Assembly (NCBI GenBank): GCA_950295325.1 | Contig: OX485809.1 | Coordinates: 32,614,001 to 32,678,000 of the forward strand | DNA length: 64,000 nt | DNA from: Polytrichum commune | Lineage: Eukaryota; Streptophyta; Polytrichopsida; Polytrichales; Polytrichaceae | Direction: 5' to 3' | In this document: in pieces, positions 12,901 to 25,823 of the stretch | Layout: each line of letters starts with the position of its first letter | Position numbering within the stretch: position 1 is the first letter of the stretch | Translations under genes and position numbers: made by a program | The notes under the pieces: generated by a model | What the model was told of the DNA's origin: nothing | Seen by the model: only the letters and a program-made list of their open reading frames with translations | Database searches by the model: none

Positions 12901-15900
12901 GTTGTGATGCAGTATCCACGCCTGCGGTCTTCAGCAATGTTGGCTCTATGCAAGCTCATGGCCATTGATGCAGACTTCTGGTCAGTGATTTCCCATGGTG
13001 CTTATCTAGAATTAGTGTTCCATGAAGAATTTTGTGTACTGCTTCAAATGTTTATGAAGATTGTTGGCAACTTCTTGCTTTGTTCAATTTTGCTCTAGTC
13101 AATATAGAATCTCTGGAATTGTATCTCTGAATCACTTGAAAGTACCTCATTGATGTCAAGTTGCTATTTTCACTCCACAATCACGATGCAGTTTTGTGAC
13201 ACTGGCATGTGGTCAACAATGCAGTGAGTGGAACTTGCAGTTGCTTTTTACCGTGGCTCAGAATTCAGGGGAAGCAGCAGTGCGTTCAAATTGTATCATT
13301 GCCCTGGGTGATTTAGCATTTCGATTCCCCAATGTGTTAGAGCCCTGGACGGAGCATATGTACGCTCGTCTCAATGACAAAGATCCAAGGGTTCGCAAAA
13401 ACTCAGTGCTTGTCCTCACTCACCTCATCCTCAATGATATGGTCAAGGTACCTTCACTCACTCTTCAATCACGAAACATGGAGAATGTTGTTTCCAGCAT
13501 GGTAGCTCAATAGACACCAATGTAAGAAAGAGGATATATTACACCAATCTATTTTGTTGAATGCACTAGAGAGCATACTGAAATTATGAAGCTTCAGCAT
13601 ATCAGGGGTAGATAGATCAATCAATACATGAAAGCAATACACAACTACTGTCTATTCTACACACTAATGCTTTGTTTTGTTATCCATGTGTATGGGACAA
13701 AGTTTTAAGAAAGGAACCTTCTTTTGTGGAGGAGAGACATTTGTTTTGCTTCACATTATAAGCTGTTACATTTAAATTGCTCAGGTGAAGGGGCACATCA
13801 GTGAGATGGTTCTAAGGCTGGAGGACGAGGATGATCGTATTCAGAACCTTGTGAAGTTATTCTTTCATGAACTCTCCAATAAGGGTGAGAACTCTTACAT
13901 ATTCTTGTCAATTTACTGAGGAGAAAACCTGCGTAAGAGTGTTCAAACTGTAGTTCTCTCATGGAACTTTGTCCACGTGAAAAGTTTACATTGTTTCACA
14001 TGACAGTCCTTATAAGTTCTGAAATATTGTTCACTTCTATTAGGAATCATTGAATAATGAAAGACTGAAAGGTCATTACTTGATTTTCTGTTATTTATTT
14101 TTGTGTTCTTTGATGTGTGAGTTTTCAGAGTGTCTGTGTATCAAATTTGCATGACATGCTGCAGTGGTTATGAACAGATTAGCCAGATTCTATTAAGCAA
14201 ATCTCACGGTCTTGGAGAATGGTGTTTATCTGACATCAATGAATGCTAACTGCTGACATCAATGAATACTATCTGGTCAATTGTGCAGGCAACAACCCCA
14301 TCTACAATCTACTTCCTGATATCCTCAGTCGCCTATCTAGTCAGCGTGATTTGTTACCAGAGACTTTTCGAAGTGTTATGCAATTCCTCATTAATGCAAT
14401 CACAAAGGTATAGGCACCGGATAAATGAAAAATAACTGTCATCACATCCTCTGGCTCAAGATCAATCTATTCAAAACATCTGGCTCTATATATGGTTGAT
14501 TTCTACTTCAAGGAGGTTAGCGTGGCATTTGATGCCTGCATTTCTTCTGACAATTATGTGAAGTCAATTTCTACTCCTGACATTTCAGTCTTTCACCATG
14601 ACAGGATAAGCAAAAGGAGGGTCTATTTGAGAAACTTTGCCATCGTTTCTCGGGTACTACAGGTATGTAATACGACTGTTTAGCATCTCCCTAGGAATTT
14701 AATGATGTCTGGCTTGCTTCCATTTTGTTGCGTGAATGTTTAACTGCAGAAATGGTGAAATTCTTTAGCTTTACATGTGGCTTGTGACATGCTGCTTGCC
14801 ATTCTTATTTTGATTTAAACTTGTCAGCATTTTATATTACTCTCAATCTCTGTGAAAAGTTGGATCTTTCTAACCGTATTCATGCTTGAATGCAAAGATG
14901 CCAAGCAATGGAGGGACTTGTCTTACTGCTTGGCACAACTGTCCTACACTGACAAAAGCTTGAAGAAGATGATTGAACTATTCCCCAAATACCAGAATGC
15001 TCTTGGAGTAGATGAAGTTGTGGAACACTTCAAGACTATTGTTGCAAAGGTGCGTCTATGATTCCACCATTTGCTAGCCTATCATAAACTTTGGATTATA
15101 TTTTCAGGTTACTTTCATTACCTGTTCTGAATCTTCTTGGGGTGTGACAGGTGAAGAAGTTCTCAAAGCCAGACATCAAGGCGTTGGCTGACGATTTTGA
15201 GTTGAGGATACTCAAATGCCATGAGGAGAAGAAAGAACATTACTTGGCTCTGCAGAATGCTAAAGCTCACCAACAGCGCTGTAATGAACGCACTGACAGC
15301 GCCCATTCACAGGAAAGTGGACTAGTGGATATTCAGGATGTGGAGCAAGGAGCAGAAGTAGAAATTACAAGTTGTGCTGCAGGAAGGGTTTCAGAGGACT
15401 CCGGTAAGTACTTGGTCTATTGGTTCGTCTGAGAATTAGATAGTTTTGCCACATTTGTTAACTATTTGAGGTCCACAAATTTCTTAATTGGCCCCTATTT
15501 CTTGCTTAAGTATGCGAGAGTAGAGTCATCAAGCCTAGAATGCTTCAGAAGTGTGTTAGACTTTCCATGTTTACACACTGGAAGAAGCAATTCAAAAATT
15601 GGAAACTGGAAAGGTAGCATGAATTTGGCTTGAGTGCACTTACTGTCGTAATAGGTCACTGCTTTCTTCAACCTCCAATCAACTTAAACACTTAAATGAG
15701 GTTCACTTTTCTCCAACAGAATTAAATGAGAACAGGTGTGGGGACAACAATGAGAATGATGAAGGCTCCATAACAGAAGAGGAAGGAGATGGAGCAAGCA
15801 TAGACCACAAGCAAGGAGAAGGCAAAAGAAGACCTAATGGAGGTCACATTCCCAAACTTGAACGACAACCAAGTCCTGTACACGCTAATGGTGAAAGTGA

Positions 15901-17994
15901 GCTTGCAGAGCCAGCTTGTGAAGAGAGTGAGCAGCCAAAACTTGCAAATGGTGTGTCCAAGAGGACAAGATCAGTGTGCACAAGTAGTGAGCTGGCTGAC
16001 CGAGTGGGTGAAGGAGAGACTGATGGAGCTACAGGAAGTGAACCCGAAATGGAATCTGTCAGCGGGAGTGACTCTGAGAATGAGTTTGGCAACAGTACAA
16101 GGAATCATCAGTCTCAGAATGGTGCCAATGTTGAACAGAGCAAGCCGAAGAAGTTGTTAAAGAGGGTCTCCCAGACCGAGCCTGACACAGAAGAGTACAG
16201 ATCCCAAGGAGTAACTGGCACAGAAGAGTATCGTTCACAGAAGCTTTCCAACACTGAGAATTATCAGTCGCAGAATCGTTTTGACATGGAAAATTACCAG
16301 TCCCAGCAGCCTCCCAATACTGATCACAACCAATCCCAGGAACCTTTACCTCAAATAAGAACTGTCAGAACACGCAGATCTGAGGTTGGCATGGGCAGCA
16401 AGGTGGGTACTTCTGCCATGGTTTTATTGGTCACACAAATGCCCAGATGATAAAATGTCTTTGATTCTATGGTTCCTGTTCTGACACACCCTGGGTTACT
16501 GATCCTTATTATGTTCTATCCCTTAATCATTAATTGTGAATATCAATGTGTACAAACTCTGAAAGCCACTTCCTTAGCTGCAAAATAAGTCCTTCGCCCT
16601 TGACTTCACTGTGAGAAGTTTAAATAAATAGTCATTAAGTCCTTCATTATACCTTACAAGCAACAAACTTCTCTTGAGCAGGGCCGGACATCATTGGGAG
16701 AGCTTCAGGAAAGTCAAACTCAGAAGACGGTAAACTCTACCAAGCGTGGCTCGAAAGCTAGTGCCGTCAGAAAGGTCTCCTTTTCAACTCCCATCATCCT
16801 TTCTTGTGATGTAAAGCCTTAATTCTATTGTATCTGTTACTCATAGGAACCATTTTTGGTCCTCTTCTAGCAAATTGTGATAATGTTCTGGGTTCAAATA
16901 AGAATCTTGGAGGGAGTAAAATGAACTTTATGGTTCAGTAGAATCTCCATCAACTGTTGCACATAATAGAAGACTAAAGGAATGAAGTCGTCCAATTTGT
17001 ATTCCCTGGTCTCTTGATGTCACTTTTGAAGAGGAAATGGCAAGGGGTCTACTGTAAGTTGTCTAGACATCCAAGTTATGTGATGAACTTGTGGGATTCT
17101 AGGATAATAACAAGTATTTATTGTTTGTTTTCAGGGTCCACCTGCATTGCCAGAGAGTGACGACGAGCACTCACAGGAGGTCATGCAACACATGACAGAC
17201 ACAGAAGACACAAATTCTAATCTTCGAGTTACCAGACTGGTAAGGTACCTTGGTTTATCCGAAACAGCTGTCTCCTCTCAATTTGATATGTTCACAATCT
17301 GTTAAAGTCATGGTACACTCTGTAATCAGTATTCTAATTTTGAATACTCTCACTTGTATGCCTATACCTGAATGTAGGTGCGTCGACAACCTGTAGAAAG
17401 TGAAGATGATCAGTCTCAGCTTTCTGAACAGTCTACAGATAGTGGCAAGGAAGTAGTGAAGCCAGCACTCACCAGAAAGGTAACATAAAACTGCTTACCC
17501 AACTCTGGTTATGGAGTTTTCTAGTTTGTTCCTAAGAAACTCCAGCATGAGTCAGTAATTCGGGACACAGTTTGGGGTTTGTGAACAATCAGATTTTACT
17601 CTCCTCACCTTTTACAGCCAAATGTTGATGGGTAGGCAAATATTTCTGCACTGTAGCCCTGAGAATTAGCCCTAACTAAAGGGCTTGCATGCAAATTGTA
17701 CTCTTGCCATTGTGTTCCCATCATGGTCAAGTCTCATTGTTTTCTTTGTTTGCTAGACCATTTTGTTGATCTCTTATTTAAGATCTGCACCTTTCTCTGC
17801 TGATAGTGATTATCATGTGTGTTCTGTTATGATGATTGCTACTTGTCCAGACGCGGAAACAAGGTGCACAAAGCAGTGACAACATTGACACAGAAAACAA
17901 TTCAATTGATATGCATGCACGCTCTGTTCATTCAAAACAGTCCAACACTATGACCCAAAAGTCCTCTCAAGCAGTTGCAAGGAGGAGACGGTAA
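6908..17994 (+). CDS. CAP-D2: Condensin complex subunit 1 (CAP-D2 / NCAPD2)
   Basis: Non-SMC HEAT-repeat subunit of condensin I, which acts on mitotic chromosomes. Exons: 6908-7043, 7966-8047, 8419-8674, 8820-8983, 9222-9720, 9877-10335, 10488-10736, 11176-11367, 11500-11788, 11954-12381, 12616-12792, 12913-12980, 13225-13447, 13785-13884, 14289-14407, 14605-14662, 14898-15049, 15151-15403, 15720-16402, 16682-16774, 17135-17239, 17378-17479, 17851-17994. All introns are GT-AG and phases match; the sum is 5031 nt, or 1676 residues. Family landmarks are MAPPFVIP at the start, KWNWE (about 175), LERARDSNAYTRSKVLQ (about 385), NPFGP, ELGLAASE (about 925), and SNCIIALGDLAFRFPN and LEPWTEHMYARL in the Cnd1 core (about 1020-1050). 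The first 1290 residues track plant CAP-D2. The final ~380 are acidic and SQ-rich, longer than I recall for the family. The start has a good 'gcaATGGC' context and no alternative upstream. Only the 5' untranslated region is undefined. Confidence 0.95.
16187..16351 (+). repeat. Five 33-bp coding repeats in the CAP-D2 tail
   Basis: Five consecutive 11-residue units of the form T-E-x-Y-x-S-Q-x4 (TEEYRSQGVTG, TEEYRSQKLSN, TENYQSQNRFD, MENYQSQQPPN, TDHNQSQEPLP) lie at about residues 1458-1512. Unit length is exactly conserved while the last four residues drift. Each carries one SQ dipeptide. Confidence 0.9.
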
Positions 17995-18771
17995 TGTTGC
18001 GTCAAGAGCACTTTTCTTAGATAACTTCTCATTGAACCTGACTCCTCGACACCTCCCATGTCATCCCATTGCAGATAAAGAAGTAACAATCCATGAGTAG
18101 CTCTCACTCCTTGAAATCCAGACTGTACACGTCGAATAAGGATTTGACTTCTAATGGCCCCAATTGATGTATATTGGATGGCACTTGCTTGCGCAGGTTG
18201 CCCTTGGAAGAGCTTAGCTGATTGTGTTTCGCATCTCTACCTCAATGACAAAAGCCTTGGTAGTGAAACAAGAATTTACATTTTATTGTTTGTATCTGTA
18301 GGTTATTAGGAGCTCAGAAGTCTGTCTGTCTGTCTGTCTCTTTCTCCCTCCCCCTTGGTCTTTGGGAGAGTACTGTTAGGATAAGCCATTCATGTAGTTT
18401 GCGTGGTACCTTGTGGCCGCCATGTTTGTACACAAGGTTACATTACTTTGTACAGTACGCTCGGATTTATCACTCTTTGTAATTTCAATCTCAGAAATTT
18501 ATTGCTTTTGCAGTAATTGCTTGATGCTCGCCTTTCAAATCCTATTCTTCTGGACAAGCTTCAGATGTGTGTGTGAACAATGCTTGGTTTTGTTAATATG
18601 TGAAGGAAAAAGTGTATGCTCGCTAGTACCCATGGTTTTTCTCACAATTCTTTGACCTGCTGACTTAGATGTGGACCACCAAGTAGGAGAGGCTTGTGGC
18701 CTTTTATCAACTCACTTTGAAACAAGGAATTGTTTGAAAAAGAAACATCCATGACATCCATTAAGATGCAA

Positions 18772-19140
18772 GGTATGTGGGTGTTATTCGGTTCGTTTTT
18801 CATGTTCTCTAACTTCCACCAATTAGATTTACTTAATGAGATTTGTGTTGCATATGCCAATCTGTGATCAGGCATCAGCAGAAATCGGGTGGAAGATTGG
18901 ACCTTCCATGATTAGTTATTGTCATTGGAAGTGCATATTTGTTGATTCCTTACTTGAATACGTAATCATCCCAATTGTGTTCACTATCGAGTGTAGAGTA
19001 GTCATTAATATTTAAGTATGTAGTCCATTCTCATTTAAGCATGTGTTATCGTGGTGTTTGTTCTTTGATCCTCACCTAACCACACTCCAATCAAGTATAG
19101 TTGTCTGATTAAGAATGTAACTGAATAGCACTGTGCCTAG
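18772..19140 (-). mobile_element. MITE-A copy 2 (reverse orientation)
   Basis: It begins with the intact terminus AAGGTATGTGGGTGTTATTC and runs into the family interior in reverse order ('attgtgttcactat', 'gtgtttgttctttgatcc', 'accacactccaatcaa'). The far end near 19140 is degenerate. Confidence 0.75.
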
Positions 19141-21843
19141 AAGAAATCTGGTTCCTTGGAATAAAAAAATGAGGATGCTGGCCTGGAATATCAAGGCGAA
19201 TCTAAAGTAAGAAAGAGATTCGGACATGTTGTAAAAATAGGAAATGTTTTATATAGGAACCTGTCTGCTTGTCATACAAGAGGGTGTGCATATAATCTAC
19301 AAACACCCTATTGCATGTGTATCATTTTTAATAAAAATAAATTGGTAAATAAGCATTTTTAAATTAACAAAAATTATTATGATGTAAATGTGGCCCCTCC
19401 TCTGGCCTAAACCTAGTCCTTCAGGCAGAAAAATGGAAAACGGTGAAAATAAGTTGATTCGGCTAGAAAGAGCCGTTGGAAATTTGTGCAATATTTTTTT
19501 AGGGATGGCGTAGAGGAAATGATAAAGGATGCAAGTTGGTCCGTAATTTTATTGTTTGTAATCAATTAGTTACGTTTCCCAAAAGAGGCAAGTAAGTCAA
19601 AACCCCCTACTTGTACAATAGAGTTTCCTTAATTTGAGCATCAAAACATGTTACTTTGCATATGAATGCACAGAAAGTAATTAATTGTAACGTCTCTCAA
19701 AAAGAGAGGAAAACTAAGAGGCATGATCTACCCAACCTTGAGCCTTATATACTTGTGGGAACTAAGAGTTAAAGCTCCCCTCAACTACTGTAGTCCTCAA
19801 GCATATAGTCAACTGACTCTCCCTCCATGCCATTGGGGTGAGCTAAGTGCTCTTAACTAACGACCGTTACTCACAAGACGACAACATTGCGTAACACCAT
19901 AATCCCAACTAGTGGGTAATTCCTCTTTATCTTTTAATACTCATAAATCTCCTAGAGTGGAGTCCTCTAGTCTTACATATAGTAGAGTCTAGTTGGAATT
20001 AGGGGTAGCAAAGGCAACTGATCAATAAATACATGTTATAGTAACTCAATGGCACCCAAAATTGATCCCAAGTGGTGTAAAACTAGACCTATACAGCCAA
20101 TCATCACATCGTTCTGGGCCATCATTTTTACAATTATCCATTTGGGGTTCACACAAGAATCATTCTACTCCTAGTCTAGTGCACCAGTAATGTCATTCGT
20201 TGTTTTTTTATTGTTTTCCTACCTTAACTATATAGTAAGAATGATGGGTTTCATGAGAAGGCAAGCATAAATGATGAATACACTCTAAACAAGCATTCTC
20301 CTTCTAGAAGCTTCTAGAGAACCTTTTAGAAGCGCAAGAGGAGAGTGTGCAATAGAGGTGCATTTGGGATGACGGATGGACATCCTGTGTTAATTTATTC
20401 CATACTGAATGTGTAGAGGAGGACGCGAAGATTCATGGCCATGAAACCTAATCTATAATTGATCGCACACGCATAGAGTTGCAAAAAAACCCTCTATAAC
20501 ATAAGTAGTAGACATTGAGTGATTCTTGTAATTATTAACAAAGCGAAGATTCTTGAATCCATTAATAACGGATCATGTAGGTCCCCCAATAATTATGTTG
20601 ACTATCAAACCTAAAATGCCCCAAATCTGAAAACATTGTGTACTCGCCCATGACTGAGAGCCTATGACCATTGCACTTCAAGCACTCTCATTGGTGAAAA
20701 AGCCGGAGCCGGTCCAAGCTCGCTTCCCACTACGCTTGAGGGACCAATGGAGTATGTGAATGTAAGATGGATGTAAAGTCTACATGGATTCCTACATGGC
20801 ATCAAGTGGATCATGTTTCATGGTCACTTGGACCATTTTCAAAAAACCACCTCTTGCAGGTAGGTCCAACACAAAACCGGGAGACCACGGCACTCCGAAC
20901 GCTCACAACCGTTGATGTATTCTATTTTATCATGTGCGAGGACCCGCATGATTAGAAATTCATTGAAAATAGCATTTGGTTGAGGGCCCGGTCACATATG
21001 ACATCACACTACACTTGAGGGTCCGCGACCATACTACATGATTTTGGAGGTGCCTTGGGACAGCCTTTGGATACTTTCTTTTGGGCTCTCACAATTTCAT
21101 GGTCACGGCTCTTGGCTCGTGTGTGAAGTGGCCCTTACCATTCCCGTCAGTGGCGACAACCACTTCCTCATTGGGTCACCTGTTAGCCCAACATATGACC
21201 CTTGTCCCCGTATCCTAGTTGGCACATGATGTCGTGCCACCTAGACCCATTTCCATGCTGGCTTAAATGGTGAACATTTTCCCGGGATCCAATGGGCCAA
21301 CTGATCACGATTAGACCCTGTAAAGTGGCTGGCCCGGCCAACCGAACACACTACTTATTAACGAGCCGCTTGGGGCCAGAGGCCCGCCGCTGGTGGGAGA
21401 AGAAGTCCGGAAGGAATACTTCTCCCGAAACCTTTCCGCTTTTTACTCAAATTTGCTCCTAGTTTGCGTTAAAGACATTAAAATGGTTTAAGATGTGCTC
21501 AAGAGTAGGAAGCATGTATAGGGGATTCTTAAAAGAAGAAGAGTTGGAATTGGCACCCTCTAAGTTAAAGCAATGCCTTTGTCCATAGGGGACACTTGCT
21601 TAAGAGAGAGAAGTTCAAATTAGTTGAAAAAAACTACCCTAAATATTGTATATAGTATCGCTTTCTATTTGGAGTTACACAATGCTATATGTTTCTACTA
21701 GTAAAGTATTTTGTCCCCAAGCAAAGATGTTAATGTTCTATAATGTCCAAACAACCAATTTGACCTTTGTAGGCCAGAAATAAGATACACAATAAATAAT
21801 TACAACATTGCATAAAGAGGCTGCATATGGCTCAAATGAAAGC

Positions 21844-21868
21844 TGTTCTTGTTCTTGTTCTTGTTCTT
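21844..21868 (+). repeat. (GTTCTT)n microsatellite
   Basis: Four perfect copies of a GTTCTT hexamer plus flanking partial units. Confidence 0.9.
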
Positions 21869-23010
21869 GCTTATTTGCAGAGGAAAATCCCAGAGAAATA
21901 CCTTCTTGATATGTGCTGAATCTTTGCCTGACCTCACTTTGCTCATTTTGGTGTAAAGAAGCAAGCTTAAAAAATCAAACTACAGATAAGGATTTCAGTG
22001 ATGTGAATGCATGAACAAAAGCGCAGAAAACACTCCACAATGTACATGGAGATACAAGAAGCAAAGTTGCCCAGTGCAATTCAACCCTTGAGTACAAAAT
22101 TTTGAGGAGATTCAACATTAGCTCTGAAAAGTTCAATAAATAGCAACCTTGTATGCCCACATGTAATGACCTATAGAATGTAAGAACGCTCCAAGTAACA
22201 CCACAAATGTAGACAAATTCTCAAGTATTAAGAATGTTGAAGCCTTTTTCACCTTTAAATTTCCAGGAATTCTACAAACCTCTTCTAAATGATTGAAATG
22301 GAGGTTGTAGAGTTTATTGACTAGTAATCCTTTGTCTTGGTGTCCTCAATCAACTTGAACAACACTTCTCTGTAAGATTTAACACACAATCCATAACCAA
22401 CTTAGATCATGAATATACTCCTTCTGTCAATCATGAAGTCAATTATATCAGAAGTCGGACCTCCCCAGACTGCAAGCAATGAACTGTCCAAGTGCCCTTC
22501 AAGTTGGTTCAAAGAAGCTTTTGCATGTGCAATATATATAATAGCCTAGTAATTTTTTATCGATACAATGCTTTAGGGACATTGAGCAACTGACATGTCT
22601 GGCTTGAATAGCAAGTACCGATACTCAAACCACTGTCAAACAAAGCAGAAGTATATCAGCAATTGTCAAAGGTCAATAAACTTAAAGGGACATTTACAAG
22701 CTGCCTACACACCGATGTTGTATATAAAATACACTAGATCTCCTTGTACTTTGCAAATGGTATTCAGCTGCAAGGTGACCTTCATAGTTTTTGGCACATC
22801 TTCATAAATCCTACTTAAATGAACATAAAACCCAACCAAACTAGAAGGCGTAATAAATAATAGCTAATTACCCTTGAGAATAAAATTCCAACAATCTTGA
22901 AGAAGTCAGGGATGAGGGGGAGCCTGTCTATGGTCTGTCACAATTCATCAGAACACATCAGGTTTCTCAAAGCAATGTGTTGAGGCAGTGTGTCATAGGG
23001 TTGAATTACC

Positions 23011-23562
23011 TTAACTTCGGTGTGTTGGTGTTACCCAGACACCGGGAGACTTGGATGTTCCGTCTCCTCTACACGCTGCGATCTCCTGCGTCCAACCTCC
23101 ATGAATAAGTTCTCGAAGACGATGTAGATCTTGCACGCTTAGCTCGTGTAGCGAGCTTGTGCATAGGTATTCCGGGATTGGTGAGTCTATCTTCCAATTC
23201 CTGGTGAAGATCTCCATGTTCATGTCAAACATTTTAAGGGTAAACGACATCTTTTCCATTGGAGATAAGTTCCTCTCCATAAGCTGCACGTCATGGGACG
23301 CCAGCCGAAGCGCTGCGAGCTGCACCGTGTATGTAGCATTCTCCCGGGTGTTCGTCGAAAGAGTCGTCAAAGTTGCGAGCAACTTCAGCAATGCGCCTCG
23401 GTCCACGTGACGGCGATCATAACGAACCCAAGGACATTCACAATTGTAACAAAATTCAAGTACATATGCTAGTAGGGGATCACAAACAATATGTTGTCCA
23501 TTAAATTTTGTCTTATCTATTGCAACAGAACAAGGACAAGCATTCTTAAGCAATGACGACAA
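23011..23562 (-). CDS. Unassigned reading frame, possible 3' part of the orphan gene
   Basis: A 183-codon open frame on the minus strand. The part from about residue 50 on (starting RYDRRHVDRGALLKLL) has balanced amino-acid use and a higher G+C content than its flanks, which suggests real coding sequence. The first ~45 residues are A/T-rich and may be intron. I recognise no family. It lies on the same strand 250 bases downstream of the frame ending at 23813, so it could be a further exon of that gene, but I could not find a phase-compatible splice pair joining them. Confidence 0.3.
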   Translation of the reverse strand: MSSLLKNACPCSVAIDKTKFNGQHIVCDPLLAYVLEFCYNCECPWVRYDRRHVDRGALLKLLATLTTLSTNTRENATYTVQLAALRLASHDVQLMERNLSPMEKMSFTLKMFDMNMEIFTRNWKIDSPIPEYLCTSSLHELSVQDLHRLRELIHGGWTQEIAACRGDGTSKSPGVWVTPTHRS

Positions 23563-23812
23563 GCCTCAGGAATATAGACAAAATAAAGGACAATACTAAG
23601 CAACAACTATGATGGCAATGGATGCAATTAGAGTAAGGGGAGCAGTGCTAACCACTGCAATTCCACCACTGAAGTGACACTTCCACATTGGAAAAGATAA
23701 AAAGAACGAGTCATGTGCTTCGCAACTGTAAGTCTCATCTCAATTGCAGACATATTTCTATAACAGAGAAGGAAATTTCAAACCAAATGGGAATAAGTAG
23801 AGTACCTGCAAG

Positions 23813-25308
23813 TTATGGTGTAGACGTTGAAGCGGCACGCTTCCCGTTTTTTGGACGGGAAGATGAAGTAACGTTGGTGACACCAACAGTACTATTGGGC
23901 ACAACAAGATTGGGTGCAAGGGCTTCGATTCCAGCAGCGGTTTCACGTTCAGAACTCAGTGCCTCCAACAAGGCCGATGCTTGATTGAACGATGAATCAG
24001 ACCAAGCTGCAGGGTCGGTGATATGAAACTCATGGTAGAATCGGAACATTTGGTGTGTTCCCAAATCTCCCGGTATAACCGTCTTCAACATTGATTTGGC
24101 TTTCCAAACTGTGAGTTTGTCTATGTCGGCCGCGTAGTCAATTTGAAACAATTCCAAGAGGATCTTCACATGACCTGATTCAGAAGCGCATGAGGTTCTC
24201 TATGTTTGTAAATAACATGTGCACAGTGAATAACAAAAGAATCGTGACATTCATATGTACATATCAACACAATATGTGCATAAACATATATGTGAATTAC
24301 AAATGGGAATATTATTATTTTTTGATATTTCAGTCGTTTTGAGGCGAGCAGGTTGTTAGTTGAATGCGGGTCATGGTGCAAGATATTAATACTCAAGATG
24401 GAGTATTTACCTGGACATGGCTCTGAGCCATATTTGTCCTTGAATGCTTTTTTATTGTCTGCATATTTAGTTACAAATGCATTGGCCTCCTTGATGGTAT
24501 CGAAAGCTGGCGGATTCGTGAAATCTTTGTAACCGCAAACATCCAACAGGCGATTCTGTGCCTCTGTGGGATAAAAAGAGGCTGTGGAGGAGCGACTTCT
24601 TTTCTTGGGCTCTGGCTCTGACTTTGGCAAATTGGCCTTCAGTTTTGTCAACAAGCTGGCGTAGTTGATAGGAGCCATTGATACGAGGAGTTTGAACTGC
24701 ATGAAAAGTGTAAGTAGGAGAGAACTTGAAATAACGTAAACCATGAAACAATTGGGTAAATGAGTTTCATTCGCGACTGAAAACACTCTTGCTCTCTAGA
24801 ACTACATGCAACATATAATATACTTCTAGTTCCTGCAGCAACCATCACATACAAAATCCTTATTATCCACAGATTGGAGAGCATACCTGCACAAGTTCAC
24901 TGACAACACTCAACCCAGCTGGGACAATTGCAGACCCAGCAAGAAGATATCTTGTGATCACCTGCTCATAAGGATGAATGGTAAGTCCCTTGCAAAAACA
25001 ATAATTACCTCGTCAGGCAGCACATATGTTCACATAAAGACACAAATAGTAGATTTCAACCAGGTGCATGACGTCGATAGATTAGAGATACAATTTATGT
25101 GACAACTGACAAGAACCATTTTCTAGTAACTGAAAAGCATCTGTTGCATGTGTACCATACTAAATGCTTGTGAAAAAAATGCACAAGAGCAACAGTAAGC
25201 CAATCCACTAAGAATCCTCCAGATAATTTAATCACAAACATTCGTAAGGTTCAAGGAAGACACTTACAGGCTGGCCACGAGAAGCAAAGAGTATGCCGCC
25301 GCCTGCCG
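23813..25308 (-). CDS. Orphan multi-exon gene, function unknown (5' end not found)
   Basis: Four phase-matched GT-AG exons: 25268-25308, 24887-24961, 24411-24696 and 23813-24174. They give at least 253 residues ending in TAA. The first two encode hydrophobic stretches (AGGGILFASRGQP, then VITRYLLAGSAIVPAGL), possibly one membrane segment. The third has a basic patch (EPEPKKRSRSS) and a charged block with KYADNKKAFKDKYG. The fourth is mainly alpha-helical in character, then a Ser/Thr-rich tail with RPKNGKRAAS. I do not recognise the family. An ATG at 24678 inside exon 3 is an alternative start, giving a soluble protein without the first two exons. No start upstream of 25308 could be fixed, so the gene may be partial. 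Confidence 0.4.
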
Positions 25309-25823
25309 CTGATACAATGACGAGCAGAAAACAGAGACAGATAGACATAAATCAATCTTATTGCACCAAAGCTCACAACAGAATGAAGGACAACACTAGG
25401 CAGCACTCTTAATATAGTGGAAGCGGAACTCTGAGATGTTGCTTTGTGACTGACACCACCGTCCACTTTATTCTGAAGTTCTCTAGAACTGGTAATCCAC
25501 TCTCAAAGAAATACTCGCAGTCCCAACTGATGTCTTGGCACCTGGAGGCACATTTGTTACTAAGGTGCCAATTTTGAATGCATTTTATCCATCAATTCAC
25601 CATCTGCATAATAGTTGTTAATTCTTTATGAGCATCATCGTTTTGTAAGAGACTGGTTATGAAAAAACATAGCTTGGAATCGATCTTCGTGTAAGAGAAT
25701 GCTTGGGAGTCACGTTAGGGTTTTGGGTTTTGTGGGGAATCAAGGGAGCAGTAGGGGGCATTGGTAGTATTTGGTTTTGTTGGTGAACGTGTGAATATGT
25801 ATTCTTTTTGTTCAGGTTTTCAG

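Larger units (their letters stand above)
17995..23010. other. Intergenic, no gene recognised
   Basis: The first ~600 bases are probably the CAP-D2 3' untranslated region. After that I see the MITE-A copy at 18772, a hexanucleotide repeat at 21844, and low-complexity A/T-rich DNA. Short open frames here have no recognisable family, no splice chain and no compositional support. The segment 20900-21420 is richer in G+C, with 'ggcccgg'-type words reminiscent of the TIR element at 31129, but I could not define two ends. Confidence 0.55.

Noticed and set aside
20900-21420. G+C-richer block with ggcccgg words, like MITE-C
   Set aside because: Could not find a pair of matching ends or a target duplication.
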